NCBI RefSeq assembly: GCF_021390325.1
Contig: NZ_JAJUWU010000028.1
Coordinates: forward strand, 1-64,000
Length of the DNA stretch: 64,000 bases
Direction of reading: 5' to 3'
From: Jiella avicenniae
Lineage (GTDB): Bacteria; Pseudomonadota; Alphaproteobacteria; Rhizobiales; Rhizobiaceae
Shown: positions 44,289 through 54,978 of the stretch, piece by piece
How the letters are laid out: each line of letters starts with the position of its first letter
Position numbering within the stretch: position 1 is the first letter of the stretch
Notes under the pieces: generated by a model
The model's database searches: none
Told to the model about the DNA's origin: nothing
The model's input: only the letters and a program-made list of their open reading frames with translations
Program-made: the position numbers and the translations under genes

Positions 44289-46115
44289 TCAGGCTGCCTT
44301 GCGACTCTTTTCGAAGCGCTTGCGCTCGTGCGGGTCGAGATAGAGCTTGCGCAGCCGGATGGTCTTCGGCGTCACCTCGACCAATTCGTCGTCCTGGATC
44401 CAGGAAAGGGCCCGGTCGAGCGTCATCCGGATCGGCGGGGTGAGCTTCACGGCCTCGTCCTTGCCGGACGCCCGCATGTTGGTCAACTTCTTGCCCTTCA
44501 GGACGTTGACCTCGAGATCGTTGTCGCGGCTGTGGATGCCGATGATCATGCCGGCATAGACCTTGACGCCGGCATCGATGATCATCGGGCCGCGGTCTTC
44601 CAGGTTGAACATCGCATAGGCGACGCTCTCGCCGTCTTCCGACGAGATCAGGACGCCGTTGGTGCGGCCGGCCAGCTCGCCCTTGTAGGGCTGGTAGGAG
44701 TGGAACAGCCGGTTCATGATCGCGGTGCCGCGGGTGTCGGTCAGAAGCTCCGACTGATAGCCGATCAGGCCGCGCGTCGGCGCGTGGAAGACCAGCCGCT
44801 GGCGATCGCCGCCCGACGGGCGCAGCTCGACCATCTCGGCCTTGCGCTCCGACATCTTCTGGACGACGACGCCGGAATGCTCCTCGTCGACGTCGATGAC
44901 GACCTCCTCGATCGGCTCCAGCTTCTCGCCGTTCTCGCCTTCCTGCATCACGACCCGCGGACGCGAGATGCCGAGCTCGAAGCCCTCGCGGCGCATCGTC
45001 TCGATCAGCACGGCGAGCTGCAGTTCGCCGCGGCCGGAGACGTAGAACGAGTCCTTGTCGGCGGCTTCCTCGATCTTCAGCGCGACGTTGCCCTCGGCCT
45101 CCTTCAACAGGCGGTCGCGGATGACGCGGCTCGTCACCTTGTCGCCCTCGGTGCCGGCGAGCGGCGAGTCGTTGACGATGAAGGACATCGTCACCGTCGG
45201 CGGATCGATCGGCTGGGCGTGCAGCGGCTCCACGACCTGCGGATCGCAGAAGGTGTCGGCGACCGTGCCCTTGGAGAGGCCGGCGATGGCGACGATGTCG
45301 CCCGCCTCGGCATAGTCCAGCGGGACGCGCTCGAGGCCGCGGAAGGCGAGGATCTTGGAGATCCTGCCGGATTCCAGCTGCTTGCCGTCGCGGCCGAGCA
45401 CCTTGACCGCCTGGTTCGGCTTGATCGAGCCGGCCTGGATGCGCCCGGTGATCAGCCGGCCGAGGAAGGGATTGGCCTCGAGGATCGTGCCGATCATCTT
45501 GAACGGCTCGTCCTTGCCGGCGGTGTCCGGCTCCGGCACGTGCTTCAAGATCAGATCGAACAGCGGGGCGAGACCCTGGTCCTGCGGGCCTTCCGGCTGC
45601 TCGGCCATCCAGCCGCCGCGGCCCGAGCCGTAGAGGACCGGGAAGTCGAGCTGTTCCTCCGTCGCGTCGAGAGCGACGAAGAGATCGAAGATCTCGTCGA
45701 GCACTTCCTTGTGGCGCTCGTCCTGGCGGTCGATCTTGTTGATCGCGACGATCGGCTTGAGGCCGACCTTCAGCGCCTTGCCGAGGACGAACTTGGTCTG
45801 CGGCATCGGCCCTTCCGACGCGTCCACGAGGATCACCGCGCCGTCGACCATGTTGAGGATGCGCTCGACCTCGCCGCCGAAGTCGGCGTGGCCCGGCGTA
45901 TCGACGATGTTGATCCGGGTGTCCTTCCACTCGACCGACGTCGCCTTGGCGAGGATCGTGATGCCACGCTCCCGTTCGAGATCGTTCGAATCCATCGCCC
46001 GCTCTTCCTGGCGCTGGTTGTCGCGGAACGTGCCGGACTGGGCGAGCAGTTTGTCGACGAGGGTGGTCTTGCCGTGGTCGACATGCGCGATGATCGCGAT
46101 GTTGCGAAGCTTCAT
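44289..46115 (-). CDS. typA: Ribosome-associated GTPase TypA/BipA
   Basis: This 608-residue translational GTPase of the EF-G group has G1 [15 protein letters not shown], switch I RERGITI, G3 [12 protein letters not shown] and G4 INKIDRQ. It has the C-terminal TypA domain with [15 protein letters not shown]. It binds 30S or 70S ribosomes and matters for assembly and stress growth. The ATG at 46115 gives the universal start [15 protein letters not shown]; a longer open frame upstream is not part of the family. Confidence 0.96.
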   Translation of the reverse strand: MKLRNIAIIAHVDHGKTTLVDKLLAQSGTFRDNQRQEERAMDSNDLERERGITILAKATSVEWKDTRINIVDTPGHADFGGEVERILNMVDGAVILVDASEGPMPQTKFVLGKALKVGLKPIVAINKIDRQDERHKEVLDEIFDLFVALDATEEQLDFPVLYGSGRGGWMAEQPEGPQDQGLAPLFDLILKHVPEPDTAGKDEPFKMIGTILEANPFLGRLITGRIQAGSIKPNQAVKVLGRDGKQLESGRISKILAFRGLERVPLDYAEAGDIVAIAGLSKGTVADTFCDPQVVEPLHAQPIDPPTVTMSFIVNDSPLAGTEGDKVTSRVIRDRLLKEAEGNVALKIEEAADKDSFYVSGRGELQLAVLIETMRREGFELGISRPRVVMQEGENGEKLEPIEEVVIDVDEEHSGVVVQKMSERKAEMVELRPSGGDRQRLVFHAPTRGLIGYQSELLTDTRGTAIMNRLFHSYQPYKGELAGRTNGVLISSEDGESVAYAMFNLEDRGPMIIDAGVKVYAGMIIGIHSRDNDLEVNVLKGKKLTNMRASGKDEAVKLTPPIRMTLDRALSWIQDDELVEVTPKTIRLRKLYLDPHERKRFEKSRKAA

Positions 46116-46508
46116 GAGAATATCCGGTTCAGGTCGCGCCGATAGCCCCGCCGGCTGGCAGGGCACAGGGTCCGCGGCGATCTAGGTTGTAGCGATCGGG
46201 GCTCGCGCCAGCCCATACACGATTTTTTGCAAGTGCGAAAGCAGGAGACGGCAGCTTCGTCGCCGATGTCTTGCCGATGCCGCACCGCATGTCTCGCCGT
46301 TAGAAATTGCGGAGGTTTTGCGGCTGGTGAACATTATTTCTTCTTCATTTGCGACAGATCGGACCGGCGAATAGCGTCTGCCTCGAAGCCGGGAAGCGCC
46401 GGCGGTGTTCGGTTCGAACCCGCGACGCGACGCGACCTGACGGCTTCTCGTTTGCCGGATGACGATGCGGCCCCGCCGCTCGCCGGCTCAATTACGAGGA
46501 TGCGCGAG
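46116..46508. other. Divergent promoter region of typA and the DUF1344-like gene
   Basis: About 390 bases with no supported gene. A plus-strand frame is open through much of it and joins the downstream small gene, but its residues (Arg, Ser and Cys rich) look like translated intergenic DNA. A GGTTCGAACC at about 46409-46420 mimics a tRNA T-loop but no tRNA surrounds it. Confidence 0.5.
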
Positions 46509-46871
46509 ATGCGTAGTCTCACCCTTCCCCTCACCCTCGCCGCCAGCCTGATCGCCGGCGCCCCCGCCTTCGCGGCGTCGTCGACGATGCCGAACGACAC
46601 GATGTCGAAGGGCACCATGTCCGGCGGCGCGATGCCATCCGCCTCGACGGCGAAGCATCTGGCGAGCAACAAGACGTCGACCCATGTGACCACCGGCAAG
46701 ATCAAGTCGATCGACGCCGCGACCAACGTGCTGACGCTCACCAACGGCAAGAAGTTCACCCTGCCGAGCGACTTGTCCGCGTCTTCCCTGAAGTCCGGCG
46801 AACGCGTCAAGATCAGCTATCGCACCAGCGGCAAGTCGATGGCCGCCACGTCGGTGGTCGCCGCGAAATAG
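46509..46871 (+). CDS. Small exported DUF1344-like protein
   Basis: This 120-residue protein has a Sec signal peptide (LTLPLTLAASLIAGAPAFA). A short Met/Ser/Gly segment follows (STMPNDTMSKGTMSGGAMPS), then a small beta domain, TGKIKSIDAATNVLTLTNGK and LKSGERVKISY, that resembles DUF1344. The methionine-rich stretch could bind copper, but that is a guess. ATG 46509 was chosen over ATG 46500 because a GAGG lies at good distance. It may fold as a single OB-like barrel in the periplasm. Confidence 0.75.
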   Translation: MRSLTLPLTLAASLIAGAPAFAASSTMPNDTMSKGTMSGGAMPSASTAKHLASNKTSTHVTTGKIKSIDAATNVLTLTNGKKFTLPSDLSASSLKSGERVKISYRTSGKSMAATSVVAAK

Positions 46872-47040
46872 CCAGCGCCTCGCGCCGTCCGGCGGGCTGC
46901 TGCGGCAGGTAGAGCCTGCGGCCCGGCATCGTCCCCCCCAAGCCTGAGGCGGTCCCGCCGATCAGCCAAGCCGAAAAGGGCGCCGCGAGCGCGTCGTCGA
47001 CCGACATCGCGGGCGGGATCCCCCTCTCCCCGCCAGCGCG

Positions 47041-47071
47041 AAAGAACCGGAGGCCCCGCCTCCGGTTCTTT
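47041..47071. terminator. Bidirectional terminator between the DUF1344-like gene and phoD
   Basis: AAAGAACCGGAGGC (47041-47054) pairs perfectly with GCCTCCGGTTCTTT (47058-47071) around a CCC loop. The A/T ends serve as a U tract for either strand, so this hairpin can stop both convergent genes. Confidence 0.85.
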
Positions 47072-47130
47072 CGTTTCGTGCCGGTATTCATCTGCCGGGC
47101 GCGGCCGCGCCCCCCCCTTGGCCGACGACC

Positions 47131-48690
47131 TTACGCCTTGCGGACCGGCTGCAGCGTGGTCTTCCACAATTCGTTGTCGTCCGTGTCCATCAGGCGGACG
47201 GTCAGCTCCTCGCTGGCGCCGTCGATGTCGACGATGCCGAAGAACTGCAGGCCGGCCGAGGGAGCGAGGTTCGCCTGTCCGTTTTCGGGAGCCTTCACGA
47301 ACTTCACCTCCGGGCCGAAGGTCATGTCGAGGTCGTTCGGGCCAAAGGTGCCGGCATGGATCGGGCCGGAAACGAATTCCCAGAACGGCTCGAAATCCTG
47401 GAAGGCGGCGCGATCAGGCGAATAGTGGTGGGCGGCGGTGTAGTGGACGTCCGCCGTCAGCCAGACGGTGTTGGCGATCCCGGCCGACTTGATGAAGCGC
47501 AGGAGATCGGCGAATTCCAGTTCGCGGCCCTTCGGTGCGCCCTCGTCGCCGTTGGCGACGGCCTCCCATTTCTCGCCGTCCGGCACGAGAAGGCCGATCG
47601 GCATGTCGGAGGCGATCACCTTCCAGGTGGCGTTCGAATTGGCGAGTTCCCGCTTCAGCCAGGCGATCTGCTCTGGCCCCATCATCTGCGCCGCCGGCGA
47701 CATCTCGCTCTGGAGGTTGTCGCCGTTCGGCCCGCGATAGCTTCGAAGATCGAGGAAGAACACGTCGAGCATCGGACCGTAGGCGATCTTGCGATAGATC
47801 CGGCCCGGCTCGCTCGGCACGTATCGGATCGGGGTCATCTCGTGGAAGGCCCGCGCGGCCCGGGCCGCGAGAACGTGGATGTTCTTCTCGGCATAGCGAT
47901 CGTCGGCGGCAAGGTCCTTGGAGGCCGACCAGTTGTTCAGGACCTCGTGGTCGTCCCATTGGAAGAAGGTCGGCACGCCGGCATTCAACTCGCGGACGTT
48001 TTTGTCCAGCATGTTGTATTTCCACTGGCCGCGATACTCGTCCAGGGTCTCGGCGACCTTGGTCTTTTCCGGGATGACGAGGTTCTTCCAGACCGTGCCG
48101 TCCGGCAGATCGACGCTCTCCTTCAGGGGGCCGTCGGCATAGATCGTGTCGCCGGAATGCAGGAAGAAGTCCGGCTGGTGCCTTGCCATGGTGCCGTAAG
48201 CTCTCATGCCGCCGCGGTCCTCGTCGATGCCCCAGCCCTGGCCGACCGTATCGCCGGACCAGACGAACCTGACGGAACGGCGCGAACCGGGCGCGGTGCG
48301 GAAATGGCCGACGATCGGATCGGAGACGCCGTTGACGTCGCCGAGATCGGTCGCGACGGCCCGCCAGAAGATTTCCTGATCCGACGGCAGATCCTCGATC
48401 AGCCGCTTGACGGTGAAATCCGAGGCCGGCGAGGTCGTCAGCGCATGCAGCTTGCGGGCGTTCCTGAAGCTGTCCGTCGTCGCCCATTCGAAGTCGATCC
48501 GGGCGGGACGGTCCACCCGCGTCCAGACCATGCCGGAGGACGCGTCGACGTCGCCGGTCTGGACGCCGTGGGTGAATTGCGGCCGCGCGGCGGCCCGGCT
48601 GATGCCGGGCATGGCGAGGGAGGAGCCGGCCGCCAGCGCGGCGACGCCGCTCTGCGCCAGAAAGCGGCGGCGGGTGAGGGAAAGCGCCAT
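47131..48690 (-). CDS. phoD: PhoD-type alkaline phosphatase/phosphodiesterase
   Basis: This 519-residue secreted phosphoesterase has a Tat signal (LTRRRFLAQSGVAALAAG). PhoD metal-site motifs SGDTIYADG, FFQWDDHEV, VWLTADVHYTAAHHY and the N-terminal Fn3-like VQTGDVDASSGMVW are present. It releases phosphate from organic esters in the periplasm or outside. The ATG at 48690 gives a clean twin-arginine signal; earlier in-frame codons lack it. A 15-base palindrome lies 73 bases upstream. It is the usual phosphate-starvation gene, but I see no convincing Pho box. Confidence 0.92.
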   Translation of the reverse strand: MALSLTRRRFLAQSGVAALAAGSSLAMPGISRAAARPQFTHGVQTGDVDASSGMVWTRVDRPARIDFEWATTDSFRNARKLHALTTSPASDFTVKRLIEDLPSDQEIFWRAVATDLGDVNGVSDPIVGHFRTAPGSRRSVRFVWSGDTVGQGWGIDEDRGGMRAYGTMARHQPDFFLHSGDTIYADGPLKESVDLPDGTVWKNLVIPEKTKVAETLDEYRGQWKYNMLDKNVRELNAGVPTFFQWDDHEVLNNWSASKDLAADDRYAEKNIHVLAARAARAFHEMTPIRYVPSEPGRIYRKIAYGPMLDVFFLDLRSYRGPNGDNLQSEMSPAAQMMGPEQIAWLKRELANSNATWKVIASDMPIGLLVPDGEKWEAVANGDEGAPKGRELEFADLLRFIKSAGIANTVWLTADVHYTAAHHYSPDRAAFQDFEPFWEFVSGPIHAGTFGPNDLDMTFGPEVKFVKAPENGQANLAPSAGLQFFGIVDIDGASEELTVRLMDTDDNELWKTTLQPVRKA

Positions 48691-48762
48691 TGTTGAACCT
48701 TTCGAATCCGGATTGGACCGGACGCACATTCGAAAGATTCCATGTCAGGGAATTCTCGCCGA

Positions 48763-48777
48763 CGTGAAAGTTTCACG
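48763..48777. promoter_or_regulatory. Perfect palindrome upstream of phoD
   Basis: CGTGAAAGTTTCACG is a perfect 15-base palindrome with its centre about 80 bases upstream of the phoD ATG. It could be an operator for phoD or a short hairpin in the space after the upstream gene. Nothing links it to a known regulator. Confidence 0.4.
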
Positions 48778-48882
48778 ACGGCGGAACCATCCGGCGGGTG
48801 GAGGAGATCGGCATGGATCGGCGTTGTTCGCCACCGTCGGTCCACTATTGGAGGCGCCCGACGACCGTGTGGCCGGGTCCGC

Positions 48883-49488
48883 CTATTGGCAGGTGCCCCG
48901 AACCGGCACCTCCTCCTTCTTGTCGCCCCAGAAGACGGTCATCGTGCCGGTATATTGGAGCTGGTCGTTCAGCTTCGCCCTGCCGGTCAGAATCAGACCG
49001 ACGGAGATGCGCGGCTCGCCCGTCGCCCGCCAGTTGGTGACGACGGACTTCTCCTTGCCCGCCGAGGTCTTGCCCTTTTCGAGCTCCCTCACGAGACCGT
49101 TCGCCATGACGTAGCCGCGTTCGAGCGGCTGCCCCTCGCCGGTCGATTCCGCCACCATCGTCACGAAGACGAACCGTCCGTGGCTGGCGCCGGCTTCGGC
49201 ATCGGGACCTCCGGCTTCGCCTGGCAGTTTTTCGGCCGGCTCGGCGCCACCGCTCCGCACGAAGGTGCAGCGGCTGACGATCGGAGCCCAGTCGAGTTCG
49301 CCGAGCTCCAGCGCGCGCGGCGTCAGTCCGGCGGACGGATCCTGGCTCTGGCCGGGCTTGGGCGCGGCGAAGGGCGAGGTTTCGAGATCGATGCCGCCCG
49401 GCTGCGGCGCCTGTGCGCCGGCCGTCGTGCCGGCAGCGATCACGAAGATCGCGGCCGAAATCCACCGAAGCGCCTGCGTCATCGTCAT
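48883..49488 (-). CDS. Exported protein of unknown function
   Basis: This 201-residue protein has a Sec signal peptide (ALRWISAAIFVIAAGTTAGAQ) and a mature part starting near a PQPGGIDLETSPFAAPKPGQ spacer. I do not recognise the family. Visible features are one Cys near the middle (RCTFVRSG), another at the C-terminus, and beta-strand-like segments VFVTMVAES and YTGTMTVFWGDKKE. The two cysteines could form a disulfide. It lies 41 bases after priA and may share its transcript. Confidence 0.75.
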   Translation of the reverse strand: MTMTQALRWISAAIFVIAAGTTAGAQAPQPGGIDLETSPFAAPKPGQSQDPSAGLTPRALELGELDWAPIVSRCTFVRSGGAEPAEKLPGEAGGPDAEAGASHGRFVFVTMVAESTGEGQPLERGYVMANGLVRELEKGKTSAGKEKSVVTNWRATGEPRISVGLILTGRAKLNDQLQYTGTMTVFWGDKKEEVPVRGTCQ

Positions 49489-49529
49489 GTTCCGATGCCT
49501 TCCCACAATGCCGCCCTTGCCTGTTCCTC

Positions 49530-51746
49530 TCACAGAAAGCTTTGTGGGTCCACGTCGATTTGCAGTTGGACCGAGCCGCGCGGGCGCGGCGCCCTGGCGA
49601 GAGTTTCGCGCAGATAGGCCTGAATCGGTGCGCGTCGACTGGCCTCGACCAGAAGCCGGAACCGATGCCGTCCGCGGACCACGGCGAGCGGCGCCTCGGC
49701 CGGACCCAGCATCTCGATCTCCGGCATCTCCGGCGCGGCCTTGCGGATCTCGCGGGCGTGGGCTTCCGCATCCGCGCGCCTGTCGGCGGAAACGACGATC
49801 GCAGCGAGCCGGCCGAAGGGAGGCAGCGCGTTACGCCGACGCTCGTCGATCTCGCTTTCGTAGAAGCTCTCGGGGTCGCTGGCGACGAGAGCCTGCATCA
49901 CCGGATGCCGGGGCTGGAAGGTCTGGATCAGCCCGCGGCTCGCAAGTCCAGTGCGCCCGGCCCGGCCGGTCACCTGATGGAGCAGCTGGAACGTCCGCTC
50001 GGCGGCGCGCGGATCGCCGTTGGCCAGGCCGAGATCGGCGTCGATCGCCCCGACCAGCGTCATCTTCGGAAAGTGGTGGCCCTTCGCCACCAGCTGCGTG
50101 CCGATGACGATGTCGGCCTCGCCGTCGGCGACGGCCTCGAGCTCTCGCCGCAGCCGGCGCGGGCCGCCGGCGATGTCGGAGGACAGGACGATGGTGCGCG
50201 CCTCGGAGAAATCCTCGACGATCTCCTCGGCGATGCGCTCAACCCCGGGCCCGCAGGCGACGAGGTGATCGAGCGTCCCGCATTCGGGACAGGCTTCCGG
50301 GCGCGGGGTCGAGAAGCCGCAGTGATGGCACTGGAGCACGCCCCGCAGCCGGTGGTCCACCAGCCAGGTCGAGCAGTTGTGGCACTGGAAGCGATGGCCG
50401 CAGACCCGGCAGAGCGTCAACGGCGCATAGCCGCGGCGGTTGAGAAACAGGAGCGCCTGTTCGCCACGGGCCAGCGTCTTGCGGATCTCGGTTTCCAGGA
50501 CCGGCGAGACGAAGCGTCCGCGTGCCGGCGGATGCCGGCGCATGTCGACGAGGGACAGTTCCGGCAAGGCGGCGTCGCCGTGCCGGGACTTCAGCCGGAC
50601 ATGGGCGTAGCGGCCGGTCTCGGCATTGACGCGGGTTTCGATCGAGGGCGTGGCCGAGGCGAGGATCACCGGAAAGCCGCCGAGCGAGGCGCGCACCACC
50701 GCCATGTCGCGGGCGTGATAGAAGGTGCGATCCTCCTGCTTGTAGGCCGGGTCGTGCTCCTCGTCGACGACGACGAGGCCGAGTTCCCTGAAGGGCAGGA
50801 ACAGCGAGGATCGGGCGCCGGCGACGATCCTGACCCGGCCCTCCGCCACCTGCCGCCAGATCGCCTCGCGCTTCTTCGGCGCAACGTCCGAGTGCCACTC
50901 GGCCGGGGGCGCACCGAATCGGGCATGGAAGCGGTCGATGAAACTCTGGGTCAGCGCGATCTCCGGCAGGAGGATCAGCACCTGCTTGCCGGCGTCGAGC
51001 GCCTTCGCCACCGCCTCGAAATAGACCTCGGTCTTGCCGGAACCGGTCGCGCCTTCGAGCAGGATCGGGGCGAACGCACCGCGATGCACCGCAGCCGCGA
51101 GTTCGCCTGCCGCCAGCGCCTGATCCTCGCTGAGGACTGCGCGGCCATATCCCGTGTCCGGTTCGGCGACGGCCGGCGGCGGCGGAAACCGCACCGTGCG
51201 GAAGACGCCTTGCCTCAGGAGACCGTCGACCACCGAGGTGCTGACCCCGGCGGCATGGGCGAGCCCGCTCTTCGACCAGGCCGGCGCCTCTTCGGCCGTC
51301 GCCAGGAGGCGCCGACGGGCGGAGGTGATCAGGTCCGGCTTCTCCCCCGTCGCCTCGATTCCCTCGACCCAGGGCTCAGGGTCGAAGGCGGCCGGCGCGC
51401 GCAGCGCCATGCGCACGACGAGCCCCGGCGGCGACAAGGTGTAATCCGCCACCCAATCGACGAAGCGGCGCATCGTCTCGTCCAGCGGCGGACAGTCGAA
51501 GACATGGGTGATCGGACGAAGTTTCTTGGCGTCGACACGGTCGGTCGGCCCGTCCCAGACGACGCCGGCGACCTGCCGGGGCCCGAGCGGCACCTGGACG
51601 ATCGAGCCCGGACCCACCGTCATCCCGTCCGGCACGGTGTAGGAATAGGGCCGATCGGCCGGCAGCGGCACGAGCACCGGGACGACGGTCTCCGGAAAGA
51701 GCTGGTCGGTGAGGTTCAAGGCATCTCCGGCGAAGGACGGCGCCAC
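49530..51746 (-). CDS. priA: Primosomal helicase PriA
   Basis: This protein of about 738 residues reloads the replisome at stalled forks. It has an N-terminal DNA-end-binding domain (VPLPADRPYSYTVP), Walker A GATGSGKTEVYFEAV and a DEEH box. It also has the eight-cysteine zinc-binding module from CRVCGHRFQCHNC to CPECG, and helicase motifs near GRAGRTGL. The start is GTG at 51746, but a TTG at 51719 with a well-placed GGAG may be the true one (729 residues). A small DUF2218 gene lies upstream. Confidence 0.94.
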   Translation of the reverse strand: MAPSFAGDALNLTDQLFPETVVPVLVPLPADRPYSYTVPDGMTVGPGSIVQVPLGPRQVAGVVWDGPTDRVDAKKLRPITHVFDCPPLDETMRRFVDWVADYTLSPPGLVVRMALRAPAAFDPEPWVEGIEATGEKPDLITSARRRLLATAEEAPAWSKSGLAHAAGVSTSVVDGLLRQGVFRTVRFPPPPAVAEPDTGYGRAVLSEDQALAAGELAAAVHRGAFAPILLEGATGSGKTEVYFEAVAKALDAGKQVLILLPEIALTQSFIDRFHARFGAPPAEWHSDVAPKKREAIWRQVAEGRVRIVAGARSSLFLPFRELGLVVVDEEHDPAYKQEDRTFYHARDMAVVRASLGGFPVILASATPSIETRVNAETGRYAHVRLKSRHGDAALPELSLVDMRRHPPARGRFVSPVLETEIRKTLARGEQALLFLNRRGYAPLTLCRVCGHRFQCHNCSTWLVDHRLRGVLQCHHCGFSTPRPEACPECGTLDHLVACGPGVERIAEEIVEDFSEARTIVLSSDIAGGPRRLRRELEAVADGEADIVIGTQLVAKGHHFPKMTLVGAIDADLGLANGDPRAAERTFQLLHQVTGRAGRTGLASRGLIQTFQPRHPVMQALVASDPESFYESEIDERRRNALPPFGRLAAIVVSADRRADAEAHAREIRKAAPEMPEIEMLGPAEAPLAVVRGRHRFRLLVEASRRAPIQAYLRETLARAPRPRGSVQLQIDVDPQSFL

Positions 51747-51871
51747 CCGCCGGCGAGGCGAATCACCGGTGCGGCGCTGCCAGCCTAACAGCCTGCAAGG
51801 GGACGGGCGCCTCGCGCTGGAGCGGGAAGAGACGAGCTTCGCTCATCCCTCCGCTCCATCTTCCCGTTTGC

Positions 51872-51916
51872 GCATGATCCATTCCGAAAACCGGTTTCCG
51901 CTTTTCGGGATCATGC
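51872..51916. repeat. Dispersed palindrome next to the DUF2218 stop
   Basis: GCATGATCC (51872-51880) and GGATCATGC (51908-51916) are the outer arms, with CCGAAAACCGG and CTTTTCGG inside. This ATGATCC-plus-CCGGTTT element is a common intergenic palindrome in Hyphomicrobiales. The element ends one base from the stop triplet of the DUF2218 gene (51918-51920, minus strand). Confidence 0.75.
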
Positions 51917-51917
51917 T

Positions 51918-52250
51918 CTAGGCCGCGTCCGGTCCGTTGCGCCAGTCGAAGGCGAGCGGCGCCTCCTTGAAGGCGAAGCGATCGAGATGGCTGGAAACGA
52001 CGCCCTTCAACTGTTCCAGCTGTTCGGGCCGGCTGGCATCGATGGTGCAGTCGAGACGGTCGCTGGAGGCCGTCATCGCGAGATGGCCGTCGCCCGGCCA
52101 GTCGGCACCGCGAATGTCGCGCGGGAACGTCACCGTGCCCTTTTCGGGCGTGAATTCGACGGCGAGATTATGGCTCCAATGCTTGCAGAGCTGTTGCAGA
52201 TAACGACTGGCATTGCCGGTCGGAACGCTGGCGGTGGATTGCAGTGCCAT
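51918..52250 (-). CDS. DUF2218 protein
   Basis: This 110-residue protein fits DUF2218: ASRYLQQLCKHWSHNLAVEF near the N-terminus and LKGVVSSHLDRFAFKE near the end. In some genomes the family sits with siderophore or iron-uptake genes, but nothing of that kind is here. The function is unknown. The ATG at 52250 matches the family start; a much longer open frame upstream has none of its features. Its stop codon adjoins a dispersed palindrome. Confidence 0.85.
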   Translation of the reverse strand: MALQSTASVPTGNASRYLQQLCKHWSHNLAVEFTPEKGTVTFPRDIRGADWPGDGHLAMTASSDRLDCTIDASRPEQLEQLKGVVSSHLDRFAFKEAPLAFDWRNGPDAA

Positions 52251-52548
52251 GGCTCGATACTCGTTTTTCGGCAGATTGCGTGGCCGGTAGCGGCTCGCCG
52301 CAAGTTGGTGGCGAGCTGGAGATAAGGAAAGCGAACGGCCGCGCCAAGGTGCTTGTCGGCGGGGTTCGTAAAACGCCGAGGTTCCGGATGGAGTGGCCCC
52401 CGGTCTGCCGATCGCGACGGAATGTCCTATATGAAGGGGACGATCACCGGACCGGCAAGCGGATCGGAACGATCCGTATGGCGCCGGCCGCTGCGATGCT
52501 GCTATGGACGCGGCGAACGCACAACCAGAATCTCGAAGGGGAACACCC

Positions 52549-53202
52549 ATGAAATTCTTCGTCGACACAGCCGATGTCGCTGAAATCCGCGAGCTGGCCG
52601 ATGCCGGCCTGCTCGACGGCGTCACCACCAACCCGTCGCTGATCAAGAAGGCCAACCGGCCGATGAAGGACATCATCGCCGAGATCTGCGACATCGTCGA
52701 CGGCCCGGTCTCGGCCGAGGTCACCGCGATCGAGGCGAGCGAGATGGTCCGCGAGGGCAAGATCCTCGCCGGGATCGCCGACAACGTCTGCATCAAGCTG
52801 CCTTTGACGCTCGACGGCCTGAAGGCCTGCAACGAGTTGACCAACGAGGGCTTCCTCGTCAACGTCACGCTCTGCTTCTCTGCGGTCCAGGCGCTGCTCG
52901 CGGCGAAGGCCGGCGCGACCTTCATCTCGCCCTTCATCGGCCGCCTCGACGACATCAATCTCGACGGCATGGAACTGATCGCCGACATCCGCCGGATCTA
53001 CGACAATTACGGCTTCGACACCGAAATCCTCGCCGCCTCGATCCGCACGATGAACCACGTCCGCGAGGCCGCCCTCATTGGCGCCGACGTCGCCACGGTT
53101 CCGCCGGCAACGCTGAAGGGCCTCGTCAAGCACCCGCTGACCGACAAGGGCCTCGAGACCTTCCTCGCCGACTGGAAGGCGACCGGCCAGACGATCGGCT
53201 GA
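52549..53202 (+). CDS. Small transaldolase / fructose-6-phosphate aldolase family
   Basis: This 217-residue aldolase begins [20 protein letters not shown] and has [11 protein letters not shown], the Schiff-base Lys in NVCIKLPLT and the segment [13 protein letters not shown]. The family includes bacterial transaldolase (type 3B) and fructose-6-phosphate aldolase; sequence alone does not separate them reliably. It probably serves the pentose phosphate pathway. A GAAGGGG site lies 7 bases before the ATG. It is divergent from the DUF2218/priA side, across a 298-base gap with no other gene. Confidence 0.92.
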   Translation: MKFFVDTADVAEIRELADAGLLDGVTTNPSLIKKANRPMKDIIAEICDIVDGPVSAEVTAIEASEMVREGKILAGIADNVCIKLPLTLDGLKACNELTNEGFLVNVTLCFSAVQALLAAKAGATFISPFIGRLDDINLDGMELIADIRRIYDNYGFDTEILAASIRTMNHVREAALIGADVATVPPATLKGLVKHPLTDKGLETFLADWKATGQTIG

Positions 53203-53278
53203 GGCGGGGTCAGGCTCGCCCGATTTCGGGTCGCAACGACTGAGGGGACCGGCTGTCAAACGAGCAGAGCGGGTGGTT

Positions 53279-53323
53279 ACCCCCCCTCTGCCCTGCCGGG
53301 CCTCTCCCCCGCAAGGAGAGATC
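53279..53323 (-). repeat. Dispersed palindrome, family A, copy 2 (inverted)
   Basis: This is the reverse complement of copy 1 (29043-29087) with a few changes: CCCCCCTCTGCCCTGCCGGG then CTCTCCCCCGCAAGGAGAG. The stem and the C-rich side are kept. Confidence 0.75.
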
Positions 53324-53409
53324 GGCGGCTTCGCACACGCGCCTCTCTCCGCAGACTTCGTGCCGATTTTGGCGTCTGCGACGAAGCTGAAAAGGGTTGC
53401 GCGGGCCCG

Positions 53410-53454
53410 ATCTCCCCCCTTGCGGCGGAGATGCCGGCAGGCAGAGGGGGGGTG
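53410..53454 (+). repeat. Dispersed palindrome, family A, copy 3
   Basis: ATCTCCCCCCTTGCGGCGGAG followed by ATGCCGGCAGGCAGAGGGGG is nearly identical to copy 1. Copy 2 faces it 86 bases away, so a large stem-loop is possible. Confidence 0.78.
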
Positions 53455-53527
53455 CCTCGGCGCAACGGCGGAAAGCGGGACACGCTTACGCCTTTCGGAA
53501 ACGCCCGCCGCTGCGGTTCGACGGGAG

Positions 53528-54850
<1,323 letters not shown>

Positions 54851-54897
54851 GGGTCGGTTCCGATCGTTTTGGTCGGCCGGCGGGGCGACACGAAAAA

Positions 54898-54920
54898 GGG
54901 GCGACGCCGAGCGCCGCCCC
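54898..54920 (-). terminator. Intrinsic terminator after the dps gene
   Basis: A GC-rich stem (GGGGCGGCGC with GCGTCGCCCC, one mismatch) on the minus strand, followed by TTTTT. It lies 58 bases past the dps stop. Confidence 0.75.
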
Positions 54921-54978
54921 TTGCAACATCACGAATACTCGCCGGGCGCCAGTGCCGGATGCGCCCCGGCCTGGGAGA

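Larger units (their letters stand above)
53203..53527. other. Gap with a facing pair of family A palindromes
   Basis: No gene is supported between the convergent ends of the transaldolase and the antiporter. Most of the gap is taken by two family A repeats in opposite orientation (53279-53323 and 53410-53454), which together could fold into one long hairpin and stop transcription from both sides. Confidence 0.6.

Noticed and set aside
46409-46420. GGTTCGAACC, which looks like a tRNA T-loop
   Set aside because: No acceptor stem, anticodon arm or CCA end can be folded around it.
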